This document shows positions 5,870 through 14,020 of a stretch of 19,777 bases of DNA, piece after piece; the first letter of the stretch is position 1; the number at the start of each line of letters is the position of its first letter. Source of the DNA: an uncultured Bdellovibrionales bacterium. Lineage in GTDB: Bacteria; Bdellovibrionota; FAC87; UBA2466. The stretch covers positions 1-19,777 of the forward strand of contig CALCZU010000007.1 in assembly GCA_937903155.1 (NCBI GenBank), written 5' to 3'. Made by a program: the position numbers and the translations under genes. Below the pieces are notes generated by a model. It saw nothing but the letters and a program-made list of their open reading frames with translations. It was not told the origin of the DNA and ran no database searches.

Positions 5870-7513
5870 ATGCGGTTTCTCATTTTTCTCACCTTGATTT
5901 TATCAGGTGAACTCTTTGCGTTTCAGTCTTCCGTCATCGATCCGGTTTACGATCGGCTTGATTCGATGGCTATCGATAAGCTGGTCGAAAAATACTTAGT
6001 TTCTCCGGCGCAAACCGTAGACGAAAAAAAAGAATGGATTTTGTCCCTCTACTTTAAATCCGAGCGCGCCCGCTTTGATCAAAAACCCCACCTGGAACTC
6101 GAGTTTTTAGAAAAAGCCACAAGACCCTGTGACCTTGCCCGAATGCAGGTGGACGATTCGTTGAGCCTTGCGTGTACCCTCGTTTATTCTCGCCGCGCGC
6201 ACGAAGCGACGGGTTTTGAGAAATTGAAATACTTCCAGACTGCGATTCAAACGTTTGAGAAAGCTCAAAAGTCGTCGAGCGATCGGGCAGAAATGTATTA
6301 CGTAGAAGGGCGTCTCCTTTTAAATCTCGCCGAACCTCTCGAGCCGAGACTCGGAAAAAGTATTCTCGCATTTCAAATTCTTTTGCGGATGCGGCCCGAT
6401 CTTTCTCAATCGACGTTTTGGATTACCGAAGCCTATTCTCTCAACGGCAGCAAAAATGGCTACGAAGAAAATCTGGCGCTCGCATTAAAAGAAAAAAATA
6501 TTCGAACGCTTCTGACCTTTTCCAAGGGAACGCGCGCGAGTCGACGCTATTTAGAAGGGTCTCACTTCGGCAATCGCCTTGGGCTATTCGCAAACTCCAT
6601 TGATGGACTTGGCGTTGCTTACGCAGTCTGGGATGACAAGCTTTGGGATCACGAAAGAAACGCTCGCATTTCAGTCTTTGCCACGACTCAGAAAAGTTTC
6701 GGAGGCAAAATCCACTACGAGGATGGCGCTCTGATTGCCCCTTACACCTTACGTTTTGGGACATCAATCGATCAAATGCTCGCTGAATTTTATGGAGTCG
6801 GAATCGACACGACGTCTTCCGAGAGAAGTCAATACAAACGACAAGCTCTCTCTTCACATTTCGAACTCAGTCACCCCCTTTTAGATTCTTTGACGTTTTC
6901 TCTAGGGTGGGAAATTTATCAAAGGCATCTGACGTCGCTTGAAGGCGGACCTCACGCGAATTTAAGTGAATTGTATGGCGAAAATATCTTTTTTAGCGGC
7001 GGATACTTCGGTCTAAGCTATGACACTTTACTCTCCGAAGACTATTCGAGGGAAGGGATGAGGCTTCGTTTCAAAGCGAGTTTCCCTACTGAAAAATTTT
7101 TATCGTCATATACTTTTCAAAAATGGAACGCGGATGGCGAAATCCACACGAATGTCTCAGGAGTTCTTCTAAAGGCCAAAGTGGCGTCGCAACTCACGTC
7201 CGGGAACACTCCTTTCGACGGTTTGGTGTCTGTCGAAGCATTGGAGCTCTCAGGGGTTCGCAAACAACGCTATCGCGACACTCACTTGTCTGGGGCGAGT
7301 CTTGAAGCGAAACGGGCCGTGTATGGACCTTTTGTTCTAGGAGCTTACGCGACCAGTGTTTTACCAGCGCTCGATTTTGCAAAAGCGAAAGTCGGGGGCG
7401 GGGGACTTCTCGAGGTGTTTTTGACATCGTATCGCAAGCGGCAAGCTCGGTTAGAAGTCGGGGCTCTTGGAAATGAGTTTGTATTTAATCTGGATTTGGG
7501 AATGAGTCTTTAG
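5870..7513 (+). CDS. Outer-membrane beta-barrel protein with helical (TPR-like) N-terminus, Omp85/surface-antigen-like
   Basis: The 547-aa protein begins with a signal peptide (MRFLIFLTLILSGELFA, residues 1-17). Residues 20-215 are helical with TPR-like pairs (KLKYFQTAIQTFEKAQKSS; MYYVEGRLLLNLAEPLEPRL). From about 225 the sequence becomes alternating beta strands ending in VFNLDLGMSL, a short strand of the kind that closes a barrel. The segment near 305-325, FYGVGIDTTSSERSQYKR, matches the 'f.GiGndt....Y' signature of BamA/TamA-type surface-antigen barrels. No POTRA domains are evident; the helical region takes their place. It likely sits in the outer membrane, with the helical part in the periplasm, and may help protein or lipid transport; the substrate is unknown. 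It begins 9 nt after ihfA with only a weak ribosome site (CGGA). Confidence 0.72.
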   Translation: MRFLIFLTLILSGELFAFQSSVIDPVYDRLDSMAIDKLVEKYLVSPAQTVDEKKEWILSLYFKSERARFDQKPHLELEFLEKATRPCDLARMQVDDSLSLACTLVYSRRAHEATGFEKLKYFQTAIQTFEKAQKSSSDRAEMYYVEGRLLLNLAEPLEPRLGKSILAFQILLRMRPDLSQSTFWITEAYSLNGSKNGYEENLALALKEKNIRTLLTFSKGTRASRRYLEGSHFGNRLGLFANSIDGLGVAYAVWDDKLWDHERNARISVFATTQKSFGGKIHYEDGALIAPYTLRFGTSIDQMLAEFYGVGIDTTSSERSQYKRQALSSHFELSHPLLDSLTFSLGWEIYQRHLTSLEGGPHANLSELYGENIFFSGGYFGLSYDTLLSEDYSREGMRLRFKASFPTEKFLSSYTFQKWNADGEIHTNVSGVLLKAKVASQLTSGNTPFDGLVSVEALELSGVRKQRYRDTHLSGASLEAKRAVYGPFVLGAYATSVLPALDFAKAKVGGGGLLEVFLTSYRKRQARLEVGALGNEFVFNLDLGMSL

Positions 7514-7585
7514 GTTTTACACAGAATAAATATTATACGACAGTAAGAGTGCTGCTGCTTTGAACTTCTAAAAAAAAGGAAGGGT

Positions 7586-8683
7586 TTATGAATTGAGCCA
7601 CTTCTGAATATCGTCGTGTTGGTTGTGGGCGTCTTTCATCCCGAGTTCGAGAAGAACTTTGACGTACTTTGGGGAAAACATCAGATAGCTTAAGAGATCG
7701 CCGAGTTCTGCAGGATCGGCAAAACTTTTTAAAATCTGTCTGAAGTGGAATGGAACTTCATCGAGATAATCTTTCGCGATCGATCCTAAATCTTGACTCG
7801 GACGGAGGAGGATTGCGGGAGTATTGCGAAGTCCGCTACCCATCGCCGCGTGATTCGTTCTTTGGACGTTTTCGTAATCCGATTCAATACTGTCCATAAA
7901 AATCGAGTTTAGAACGGCGCCCGCGACAAATCCCAAACTGACGTGATCCGGCTTAATGCCTAAGACATTCACGGGCCGGGGACAGCGAATTCCTACCGCA
8001 AAAAGATGGGTCGCACCCAAATGAATCGCCGGGCCAAATGGAAAATTAAATCGGAGTGAGCCATCGCCGTAGAGATAATCGCCGATTCGAATGGGTTCAA
8101 ATAGAATCGGAATCGAACAGCTAGCCATGATGTGTCTCATTCGAATCGAGGTTCGAATCGCGTGGCGTTGTTCGCGTACCCAAGGTTCAATCGGATCTTT
8201 TGAGTCATAGAAGATCGTTGTCGATCCATTGTGATAATTCGTGCAACTGACCGCGAGTCCATCGATTAAGCCATGTCGCAAAGCTTTTGCAATTTTCCAA
8301 AAATGGATATGAGAGAGAAGGGTGTGTCCTAAGGGACTTGCATCCAAAAGTGATTTCAGAAGAAGTTTTCGCGTTATTTTCGACAGAAACATGTCGTACG
8401 CCCAGCGGGAGGTCATCGAGAATATTGTTTGAAAATTCGTTCTTAAAACTTGATCGAACTCCAACTTCATCCAAAGTTGATAAAGTTCCTTCGTTGCCGT
8501 TGGAAAAGGATCGCCTTGGGCTAAGAAACACGAATTAATACTTCCAGCCGAGATCCCTGTAAAAACACGCGGACGGAACTCGGGAAATGCCGTAGCGCAG
8601 TAACGGAGAACTCCCACCTGGTAGGCCGCTCGAGCTCCACCTGCAGGAAGCACAAGGCCAATGTTTTTGTTAGGGGAAGACAT
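7586..8683 (-). CDS. Patatin-like phospholipase
   Basis: Patatin-type lipid acyl hydrolases cut acyl esters with a Ser-Asp dyad. In this 365-aa protein the anion-hole glycine motif is GLVLPAGGARAAYQVGVL (residues 9-26). The nucleophile elbow is TGISAGS with Ser45, and the aspartate motif is YGDGS with Asp207. MASCSIPILFEPIRIGDYLYGDG between them is the usual 'AS.aiP..f.p..i....y.DGg' stretch. There is no signal peptide, so it is cytoplasmic or injected. It is the last gene of the thiolase-lptD-methyltransferase run, 37 nt behind the methyltransferase, which points to a lipid or envelope link. Family membership is secure; the substrate is unknown. Confidence 0.87.
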   Translation of the reverse strand: MSSPNKNIGLVLPAGGARAAYQVGVLRYCATAFPEFRPRVFTGISAGSINSCFLAQGDPFPTATKELYQLWMKLEFDQVLRTNFQTIFSMTSRWAYDMFLSKITRKLLLKSLLDASPLGHTLLSHIHFWKIAKALRHGLIDGLAVSCTNYHNGSTTIFYDSKDPIEPWVREQRHAIRTSIRMRHIMASCSIPILFEPIRIGDYLYGDGSLRFNFPFGPAIHLGATHLFAVGIRCPRPVNVLGIKPDHVSLGFVAGAVLNSIFMDSIESDYENVQRTNHAAMGSGLRNTPAILLRPSQDLGSIAKDYLDEVPFHFRQILKSFADPAELGDLLSYLMFSPKYVKVLLELGMKDAHNQHDDIQKWLNS

Positions 8684-8720
8684 CTTTCTCTCATTGTATC
8701 TGAAAGAAAAGAAAGCGGCT

Positions 8721-9401
8721 TTATTTTTTCAAAATGAGGATGAATTCGCCTTTTTTCATCTGGTTTTTTTCACTGAATGAAACGAGTTCTGAAATTGAAC
8801 CCCAAAAATATTTTTCAGAAGGCGTGGCAATCTCCCATGCGAGAAAGACGGGTTGAGTCGACGACACGGCGAGAATTTCGTTTACAAGCGCCGTGTAGCG
8901 ATACGGAGTTTCGAGTAAGACTTTGTGACCCGGAAGCTGTAAGAGCGCGTCTAGTCGCCTTTTGCGGGCTTCTTTTTCTTGCGGAAGAAACCCTTCGATA
9001 AAAAATGGCGGCTGAAATCCGGAGACGCTTGCGGCCGTCGCCCACGAGGTTGCCGACGGGCAAGTGCGGATTTGAAATTTCAGTTTTCGACAAAGGTCTA
9101 AAACCTCTTTGCCGGGATCGAAAAGCACGGGCATTCCGGTATCAGAGAGTAGGGCGACCGAAGTATTCACAGCCTTTTTAAGGAGGCTTTCAATCTCGGT
9201 AAAATTCTTTTCATTGTCTAAATAAAGCACTGTTTTTTCAGTCAGCAAAAGTTTCGAGCGTTTTGCTTGTTTTTCAAAAACGCGTTTTTGTTCTGCAATG
9301 ATTAAAGTGCATTGCTCGAGCACGTTCACAGCAGAAGGCGACAGCAATGCCTCTTCATCTAACGCGGTCCCAACTAGGTATAGATTAGAGCCCGAAGACA
9401 A
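8721..9401 (-). CDS. SAM-dependent methyltransferase, RsmI-like (tetrapyrrole-methylase fold)
   Basis: RsmI 2'-O-methylates C1402 of 16S rRNA. This 226-aa protein keeps several family landmarks: LYLVGT at residues 7-12, SDTGMPVLFDPG (86-97; RsmI usually SDAGTPLISDPG), CPSATSWATAASVSGF (114-129), IEGFLPQEKEARKRRL (135-150) and LLETPYR (about 161). Two things differ from true RsmI. The N-terminal TPIGNLxD loop is replaced by TALDEEALL, and the C-terminal extension of the usual protein of about 280 aa is missing. It may be a paralog with another substrate. The start is a TTG at 9401, chosen because GGAGG lies 6 nt upstream, inside the last codons of lptD. The first 17 nt overlap lptD, implying coupled translation. 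Confidence 0.75.
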   Translation of the reverse strand: MSSGSNLYLVGTALDEEALLSPSAVNVLEQCTLIIAEQKRVFEKQAKRSKLLLTEKTVLYLDNEKNFTEIESLLKKAVNTSVALLSDTGMPVLFDPGKEVLDLCRKLKFQIRTCPSATSWATAASVSGFQPPFFIEGFLPQEKEARKRRLDALLQLPGHKVLLETPYRYTALVNEILAVSSTQPVFLAWEIATPSEKYFWGSISELVSFSEKNQMKKGEFILILKK

Positions 9402-11667
9402 TATTACCTCCGAAATTAAGACCGAATCTTAAAGCAACTGAATTTTGAAAAAGCGTGTCGCGGTCCGAACGCACTAATTGATAAACCACGTCTAATTTCC
9501 AACACGAATAAGGTTTGGCCGCAAATGAAAGCCCCGCCGAGTAACTGCGGACGTAACCTTTGTAGGGGTACCAGTTAAAGGCCGTCGCTACGTCAAAAAA
9601 TGTCGGTAATGTTTTCGAGGCGCTGAGTTCAATGTTTTCGGTCTCTGCATTGGGATCGGCATTGTGCCTTTTATTGTAAGTGACTTGTGCGGTTCCGATA
9701 GGACCTGAATAGTTTAATCCCGACGTGATTTCGTAATACGACTGCTTCACGCGGTAGTTGGCTTGCGCTTGAAAAGAAAAAGACCCGTAATTGATTTCAA
9801 GACGAGCTTCGATGGGACCGAGCGGATCAGTACCGCTATTGTTATTAGTAATCAGGCCCGTCGTGTTTAGAACCTTGATATTTACTTGCTGCGCGAGAGA
9901 AAAGAGAAGAAATTTCTCATAACCGGTCGCGATTCGTCGGTAAAAAGTATTTAAAAGCTCAACGCGTCCGTAATGATAATCCAAAACTTGATCTAAGATA
10001 TCAAACCTTGGATTTGAAAGGCCTTGCCTTAATCGTGTGGTGTTGTCGGTGACTTCCGCTGTCCGGTTATCGTAGAAAAATTGGTGCGTGGGTTCTGCGC
10101 TTCGATAGAGGGCTTTTACGTAGGTAATTTTGGGCTGAAGAACATGCCGAATGACTTCGAAGTTGGAAATATCGGTTGCAAAATGTTTCGTCATGTAAAG
10201 AGAGAAGGGAACTTGTAAGTCGACGTAGTTTCTCGTCACAAAGTTCGATTCGCCGTAATCAAAGTGGTAAAGCAAAGTTCCGGCACGGACTTCTGGAAGC
10301 AATTCAAATCCTTTTGGAAGCGGGAGATTCAGTGTCAGTCGTGGCTCGAGCTGGAGTCTTCTGCCTTCGCGAATGTAATCATTAGCATCGAAATCAGGAA
10401 GCAGATCCCGACCAATCGCAGGATCTGGAACCTTATCAATCCCGCGGCCTAGCCGGTAAAAGTTATTAAAACGCATGTCAAAGTCGTACGAGAGATAATT
10501 TAAGAAAGGCGCCGTCTTTTTAAAGATTCCGAGAGACGGAAGCTGCCCAACGGGTCCATTGTCGACCCCTTTTTCTTTCGTCATAATGAGACTCTGATCG
10601 TAGCGAGCAACCCCCGTGTAGAGCCAATTGTCGTCGGGAACCGTGACAGAAATCTGGGATTTTAAATAAGCTAAGTTAGGTGCCGTCCCTAAATCATTTC
10701 CGTACATTGTCGTATAAAAAGGATCGCTGACGAAGGATAGATTTTGATTGGTTCGGGCTTCTCCTCCTAAACTGTAAACATTTCCGAGGCTCATGGCCCA
10801 TCCGCCCGGGAATCCGCCATTGGTCATCACCTTTTGAGGATTACTTCGGTCGTCCGAAAAACCTTTGTCGATGAAAAATAAATCAAGACCTCCCGTTTTA
10901 TCGGCGGAGTACGCGTATCGGTAAGAGGCCGCTCCGTGAAATCCGGCCTTCGAATATTGGCTCGGACTAAAGGTCAGATCTTGCCAGTCATTGATCGCCC
11001 AAAAATACGGAACGGTGACGCCCGAGCCATGCAACTCGTCGACGGGGATCAGAGTCGGGTAAAGAAAACCACTCTGTCGCTGAGTTTTCACAGGTGCTCG
11101 GTAGTAAGGTAGATAAGCGACGGGCAGATCCTTCGCATATAAGATCGCATCGTAGACATTGAGGTATCCATCAATCACGACATCAAAAAATCGGCCATAA
11201 ACTTTCCAATCAAAATAACATTGGCGAACCGAGCGATCGAGAACGGGCTTGGTATTGCAGTTGGTGTACAAACCTTCTTCCATCTCAAAAGCATCGCGGG
11301 TGAGACGACGAATCACTTTCCCGGTGAAAACAATTTTCTCGCTTAAAACCGTCGCATTATTCAACGTCGCTTTTTCACCCGAGAGGGAATAAACCCCTTT
11401 GTCGCAAAACATATCCATTTTGCCTTGTTTAAAATGCACGTTTCCGGTGCCGGTCGCTTCATTGGTTTTGTAATCGACTTCGATTTCATCGGCTTCGAGC
11501 AGCATGGTGCCACGCTTGAGCCATGCCTTGCCTGAGAGTTTCATCGTCTCCGCTTTGGCATCGCGACTGTAATTCAGCGCCGAAAACGAAACGTCGCTGG
11601 GCGGAGCACTTTCGGCAAGTGCTGCCACCGCGAAGAAAAAAAGAAAAATGAAAAATCGGAAGTGCAT
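9385..11667 (-). CDS. lptD: LPS-assembly protein LptD (outer-membrane translocon)
   Basis: LptD, with the lipoprotein LptE, inserts lipopolysaccharide into the outer leaflet of the outer membrane. This 760-aa protein has a signal peptide (residues 1-18, FFIFLFFFAVAALA). An OstA/LptA-like beta-jellyroll follows at about 25-140 (WLKRGTMLLEADEIEVDYKT, EATGTGNVHFKQGKMDM). The LptD-specific stretch AKDLPVAYLPYYRAPVKTQR then RQSGFLYPTL leads into a large barrel up to the C-terminal VALRFGLNFGGNIVFGL. Cysteines lie near 88, 137, 150 and 722. E. coli LptD uses disulfides between its N-domain and C724/C725, so C722 may serve the same clamp. Its ATG overlaps the stop of the upstream thiolase (TAATG), and its 3' end overlaps the methyltransferase. 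Confidence 0.93.
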   Translation of the reverse strand: MHFRFFIFLFFFAVAALAESAPPSDVSFSALNYSRDAKAETMKLSGKAWLKRGTMLLEADEIEVDYKTNEATGTGNVHFKQGKMDMFCDKGVYSLSGEKATLNNATVLSEKIVFTGKVIRRLTRDAFEMEEGLYTNCNTKPVLDRSVRQCYFDWKVYGRFFDVVIDGYLNVYDAILYAKDLPVAYLPYYRAPVKTQRQSGFLYPTLIPVDELHGSGVTVPYFWAINDWQDLTFSPSQYSKAGFHGAASYRYAYSADKTGGLDLFFIDKGFSDDRSNPQKVMTNGGFPGGWAMSLGNVYSLGGEARTNQNLSFVSDPFYTTMYGNDLGTAPNLAYLKSQISVTVPDDNWLYTGVARYDQSLIMTKEKGVDNGPVGQLPSLGIFKKTAPFLNYLSYDFDMRFNNFYRLGRGIDKVPDPAIGRDLLPDFDANDYIREGRRLQLEPRLTLNLPLPKGFELLPEVRAGTLLYHFDYGESNFVTRNYVDLQVPFSLYMTKHFATDISNFEVIRHVLQPKITYVKALYRSAEPTHQFFYDNRTAEVTDNTTRLRQGLSNPRFDILDQVLDYHYGRVELLNTFYRRIATGYEKFLLFSLAQQVNIKVLNTTGLITNNNSGTDPLGPIEARLEINYGSFSFQAQANYRVKQSYYEITSGLNYSGPIGTAQVTYNKRHNADPNAETENIELSASKTLPTFFDVATAFNWYPYKGYVRSYSAGLSFAAKPYSCWKLDVVYQLVRSDRDTLFQNSVALRFGLNFGGNIVFGL

Positions 11668-12845
11668 TAAATTTTAATTAAAACCGCAATCCCTTGACCG
11701 CCGCCGATGCATGCAGAACCAATGGCAAGTCCTCCACCGCGTTTTTGCAAACGATAAACTAAGTGGGCCATGATTCGAGCTCCGCTCGCCGCGAGAGGAT
11801 GACCTAAAGAGATAGCGCCTCCATCGAGATTGAATTTATCCGACGGAATTTTCAATTCTTTCTGAACCGCAAGACATTGAGGCGCAAAGGCTTCGTTCAC
11901 TTCAAAGAGGTGAATGTCGTCCATTTTTAAATTATTTTTGTGCAAGAGCTTTTGAATCGCGGGCACTGGTCCAAGTCCCATGATCTTGGGATCGCAACCG
12001 ATGACATAACCGTCTACAAGAGTAGCCAGAGCGGTATATCCTTTGTTGGATGCATTCTTTTTGGAAGTGACGAGGATCGAGCACGCTCCGTCGACCATTC
12101 CGCTCGCGTTTCCGGCGGTGACAACGCCGTCTTTTTTAAAGACCGGTTTCAACTTTGTTAGACTTTCGATGGTGGCTTCGCGTCGAAGGTGCTCATCTGT
12201 TTTGAGCGATTCTTTTTTACCTCTGACTTCGTACTCGAAAGGCGCGATTTCGTTTGCAAAGCTTCCTTCGTCGTACGCCTTCGTCGCTCTTTGATGCGAT
12301 GAAAGTGCGTACTCGTCGCATTCTTTGCGAGAGATAGAATATTTTTCGGCAAGATTTTCAGCCGTAATTGCCATCGGCAAATTTACATACTGATCGGTGA
12401 GCCCCGTCATGAGGCTGTCTTCAAGTTCAATGTGCCCGAGTTTTTGCCCCCATCGAGCATTGCGGCTGACAAAGGGACTTTGGCTCATGCTTTCGCTCCC
12501 ACCTGAGAGAACGGTAGTCGCCTCGCCCAAAAGAATTCTGCGTCTTGCATCGAGAATGGTTTCGAAACTCGAACCACATAACCGATTGATCGTCACAGCG
12601 GCGGTATCTTCTTTAAGACCGGAACGAAGAGCGACATGACGAGCGAGATAAATCGCATCTTTCGAAGTCTGCAAAACATTTCCGTAAGTCACATGGTCGA
12701 CGTCTTTCGGATCGACCTTCGCTTGCGAAAGACAAGCTTTGGAAGCCTCAACTGCGAGGTCATTTGCTGTAAAATTCTTAAGAGAACCTCCAAAACTACC
12801 AAAGGGAGTTCTCTTCGCCGCTAGGATCACAATTTCATCTTGCAT
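11667..12845 (-). CDS. Thiolase (acetyl-CoA acyltransferase family)
   Basis: Thiolases cleave 3-ketoacyl-CoA with CoA, or condense two acyl-CoA. From ATG 12845 the protein is 392 aa. An ATG at 12896 would add 17 residues (MPFVIYQCVGISYLFQP) with no thiolase homology and no ribosome site. QDEIVILAAKRTPFGSFGGS opens the fold. The nucleophile is Cys90 in INRLCGSSFE, where biosynthetic thiolases usually have N.vCgSGL. VTAGNASGMVDGA, FEVNEAFA, GGAISLGHPLAASGARI (His349) and SACIGGGQG (Cys379) complete the active site. It is the first gene of the run with lptD and overlaps lptD by one base. Neither start has a Shine-Dalgarno. It is a paralog of the thiolase at 17022. Confidence 0.9.
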   Translation of the reverse strand: MQDEIVILAAKRTPFGSFGGSLKNFTANDLAVEASKACLSQAKVDPKDVDHVTYGNVLQTSKDAIYLARHVALRSGLKEDTAAVTINRLCGSSFETILDARRRILLGEATTVLSGGSESMSQSPFVSRNARWGQKLGHIELEDSLMTGLTDQYVNLPMAITAENLAEKYSISRKECDEYALSSHQRATKAYDEGSFANEIAPFEYEVRGKKESLKTDEHLRREATIESLTKLKPVFKKDGVVTAGNASGMVDGACSILVTSKKNASNKGYTALATLVDGYVIGCDPKIMGLGPVPAIQKLLHKNNLKMDDIHLFEVNEAFAPQCLAVQKELKIPSDKFNLDGGAISLGHPLAASGARIMAHLVYRLQKRGGGLAIGSACIGGGQGIAVLIKI

Positions 12846-12943
12846 AGGCTGAAAAAGATAGCTGATACCGACGCATTGGTAAATCACGAAAGGCATGGGA
12901 TTTTTTGTGTGACGCGGGTGGCAATTAATAGAAGAGTTTTTTC

Positions 12944-12972
12944 TTGAAAGAAGGGGAGTCTCTTCCTAAACT
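12944..12972 (+). promoter_or_regulatory. Candidate promoter placing transcription start at the ATG of 12981
   Basis: TTGAAA (12944-12949) and TAAACT (12967-12972) are 17 nt apart. A start site about 7 nt after the -10 would fall at 12979-12980, directly on the ATG at 12981, which has no Shine-Dalgarno (CTTCACGGCA precedes it). This suggests a leaderless mRNA. The -10 is a poor match, so confidence is low. Confidence 0.3.
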
Positions 12973-12980
12973 TCACGGCA

Positions 12981-13721
12981 ATGGAAGAAAAAAATATCGT
13001 TAATCCTGTCGCATTACGTCATTGTTTGGTCAAATTCGGGGATATTGAGGGGAAGATTTTAGATCTTTCTTTCTTACGAGTAATTGTAGAGGCTCCGCAT
13101 TTTCCCAAATTGGAGCTCGAGCAAAGAATCACATTAGATTTTGTATTAGACCGCGAAAAATTCTCGGCGTCGGTCGTTTTAAGATCGAGCAAAGAGGAGC
13201 GATTGCGATTTACGTTCGATAAACTTCCCCACAGCGGGCAAGCGATGCTGAAATCGTTTCTTTCCTGCCGAAAAATCGGAGAGTCGATCACCGAAGACTG
13301 GAACGACAACGGCATCCGCCATTTCCACGGCTTAAACGAATCCGAATTTTGGTTCGATGAAGACGGCCGATTGGTTTTCACTTATTTAGACGATGCCACG
13401 GGCAATACCCAGTTTTTAATTCGTCTCCTCGACGAAAAAGGCAATATGAAAGCCGGCCGAATTCTAAGAAAAGATTACTTAGAAATCGCCGACATCGAAG
13501 CAGAGTTACCATTGCTTCCTGTTTCGGACCGAGAGCTGTACATCAAGCTTTCCGAGTGCCGAGACGTCATCACCAATTACCGTCCCGTGGGACAAGCCGA
13601 ATACTCTTTGAAGCAAAGACTTCTCAGAGTCGTCAGCGATCATATTTATTCCAGCCACAATCGCGTGGATCTCCCACCGACAAGACCTCCAAAAGTCGTG
13701 ACGATGGAAATGCATCAGTAA
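12981..13721 (+). CDS. Hypothetical protein with PilZ-like N-terminal domain
   Basis: The protein is 246 aa, cytoplasmic (no signal peptide or membrane segment). Residues 12-95 have the strand pattern of a PilZ beta-barrel: a DLSFLRVIVEAP element (28-39) like the 'D.S..G..v' of c-di-GMP-binding PilZ domains, then LEQRITLDFVLDREKFSASVVLRSS. The conserved glycine is Arg33 here, and a clear RxxxR is missing, so c-di-GMP binding is doubtful. The rest (FWFDEDGRLVFTYLDDATGN; YSLKQRLLRVVSDHIYSSHN) is unassigned. It is divergent from the thiolase-lptD operon. Tandem stop codons (TAATAA) end the gene, and an outer palindrome of the transposase island starts 9 nt later. The domain call is a visual inference. 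Confidence 0.7.
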   Translation: MEEKNIVNPVALRHCLVKFGDIEGKILDLSFLRVIVEAPHFPKLELEQRITLDFVLDREKFSASVVLRSSKEERLRFTFDKLPHSGQAMLKSFLSCRKIGESITEDWNDNGIRHFHGLNESEFWFDEDGRLVFTYLDDATGNTQFLIRLLDEKGNMKAGRILRKDYLEIADIEAELPLLPVSDRELYIKLSECRDVITNYRPVGQAEYSLKQRLLRVVSDHIYSSHNRVDLPPTRPPKVVTMEMHQ

Positions 13722-13729
13722 TAAAGCTC

Positions 13730-13868
13730 GGTCATAAAAATTTAAAATTGTCCCGTCTCCGCTCTTCGAGCTCCGCCGCGGCGAGGGTCGTTCGTTGTCG
13801 TTAATTTATCTGCACGCCTAGTCGCGGCTTAGCCGTAGGCTAAGACGGAACAATTTCAAATTTTTCTG
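13730..13868. repeat. Outer palindromic element, left copy
   Basis: Arms 13733-13758 and 13843-13868 are reverse complements at 23 of 26 positions, with core ATAAAAATTTAAAATTGT. Between them is a second small hairpin, CTTAGCC-GTA-GGCTAAG (13828-13844). The core recurs in the right-hand element at 14821-14968, so there are four copies of the same arm around the transposase. It starts 9 nt after the stop of the PilZ-like gene and may also act as its terminator. Confidence 0.75.
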
Positions 13869-13890
13869 CTCCGAAGGGATTGTCGTAAAA

Positions 13891-13929
13891 ACCCGTCGTT
13901 GCGAGGAGCGAAGCGACGAAGCAATCTCG
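13891..13929 (+). repeat. REP element, left copy
   Basis: The sequence CCCGTCGTTGCGAGGAG, continuing with GAAGCGACGAAGCAATCTC, is present here. Its reverse complement occurs at 14753-14790 with one mismatch over about 37 nt. REP-type short repeats with a 'GTC.TTGCGAGGAG' opening are widespread between genes of many bacteria and are thought to be moved by Y1 (RAYT) transposases, one of which lies between the two copies. Confidence 0.8.
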
Positions 13930-13968
13930 CTGTAGCGTGAGAGAATGCTGTTGAGGCTACAGGACATC

Positions 13969-14020
13969 AGCTCTTAAATTATCGGTTAGGAAACGGTAGA
14001 AGTCAGAAGTTCACTTGCGG
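13969..14020 (+). repeat. Inner inverted repeat of the transposase unit, left arm
   Basis: This 52-nt arm matches the reverse complement of 14550-14601 at 46 positions. The inner 23 nt (13998-14020, beginning AGAAGTCAGAAGTTCACTT) match perfectly. The arm overlaps the transposase stop codon (14003-14005) and its last five sense codons, so this part of the repeat is also coding sequence. Confidence 0.85.
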
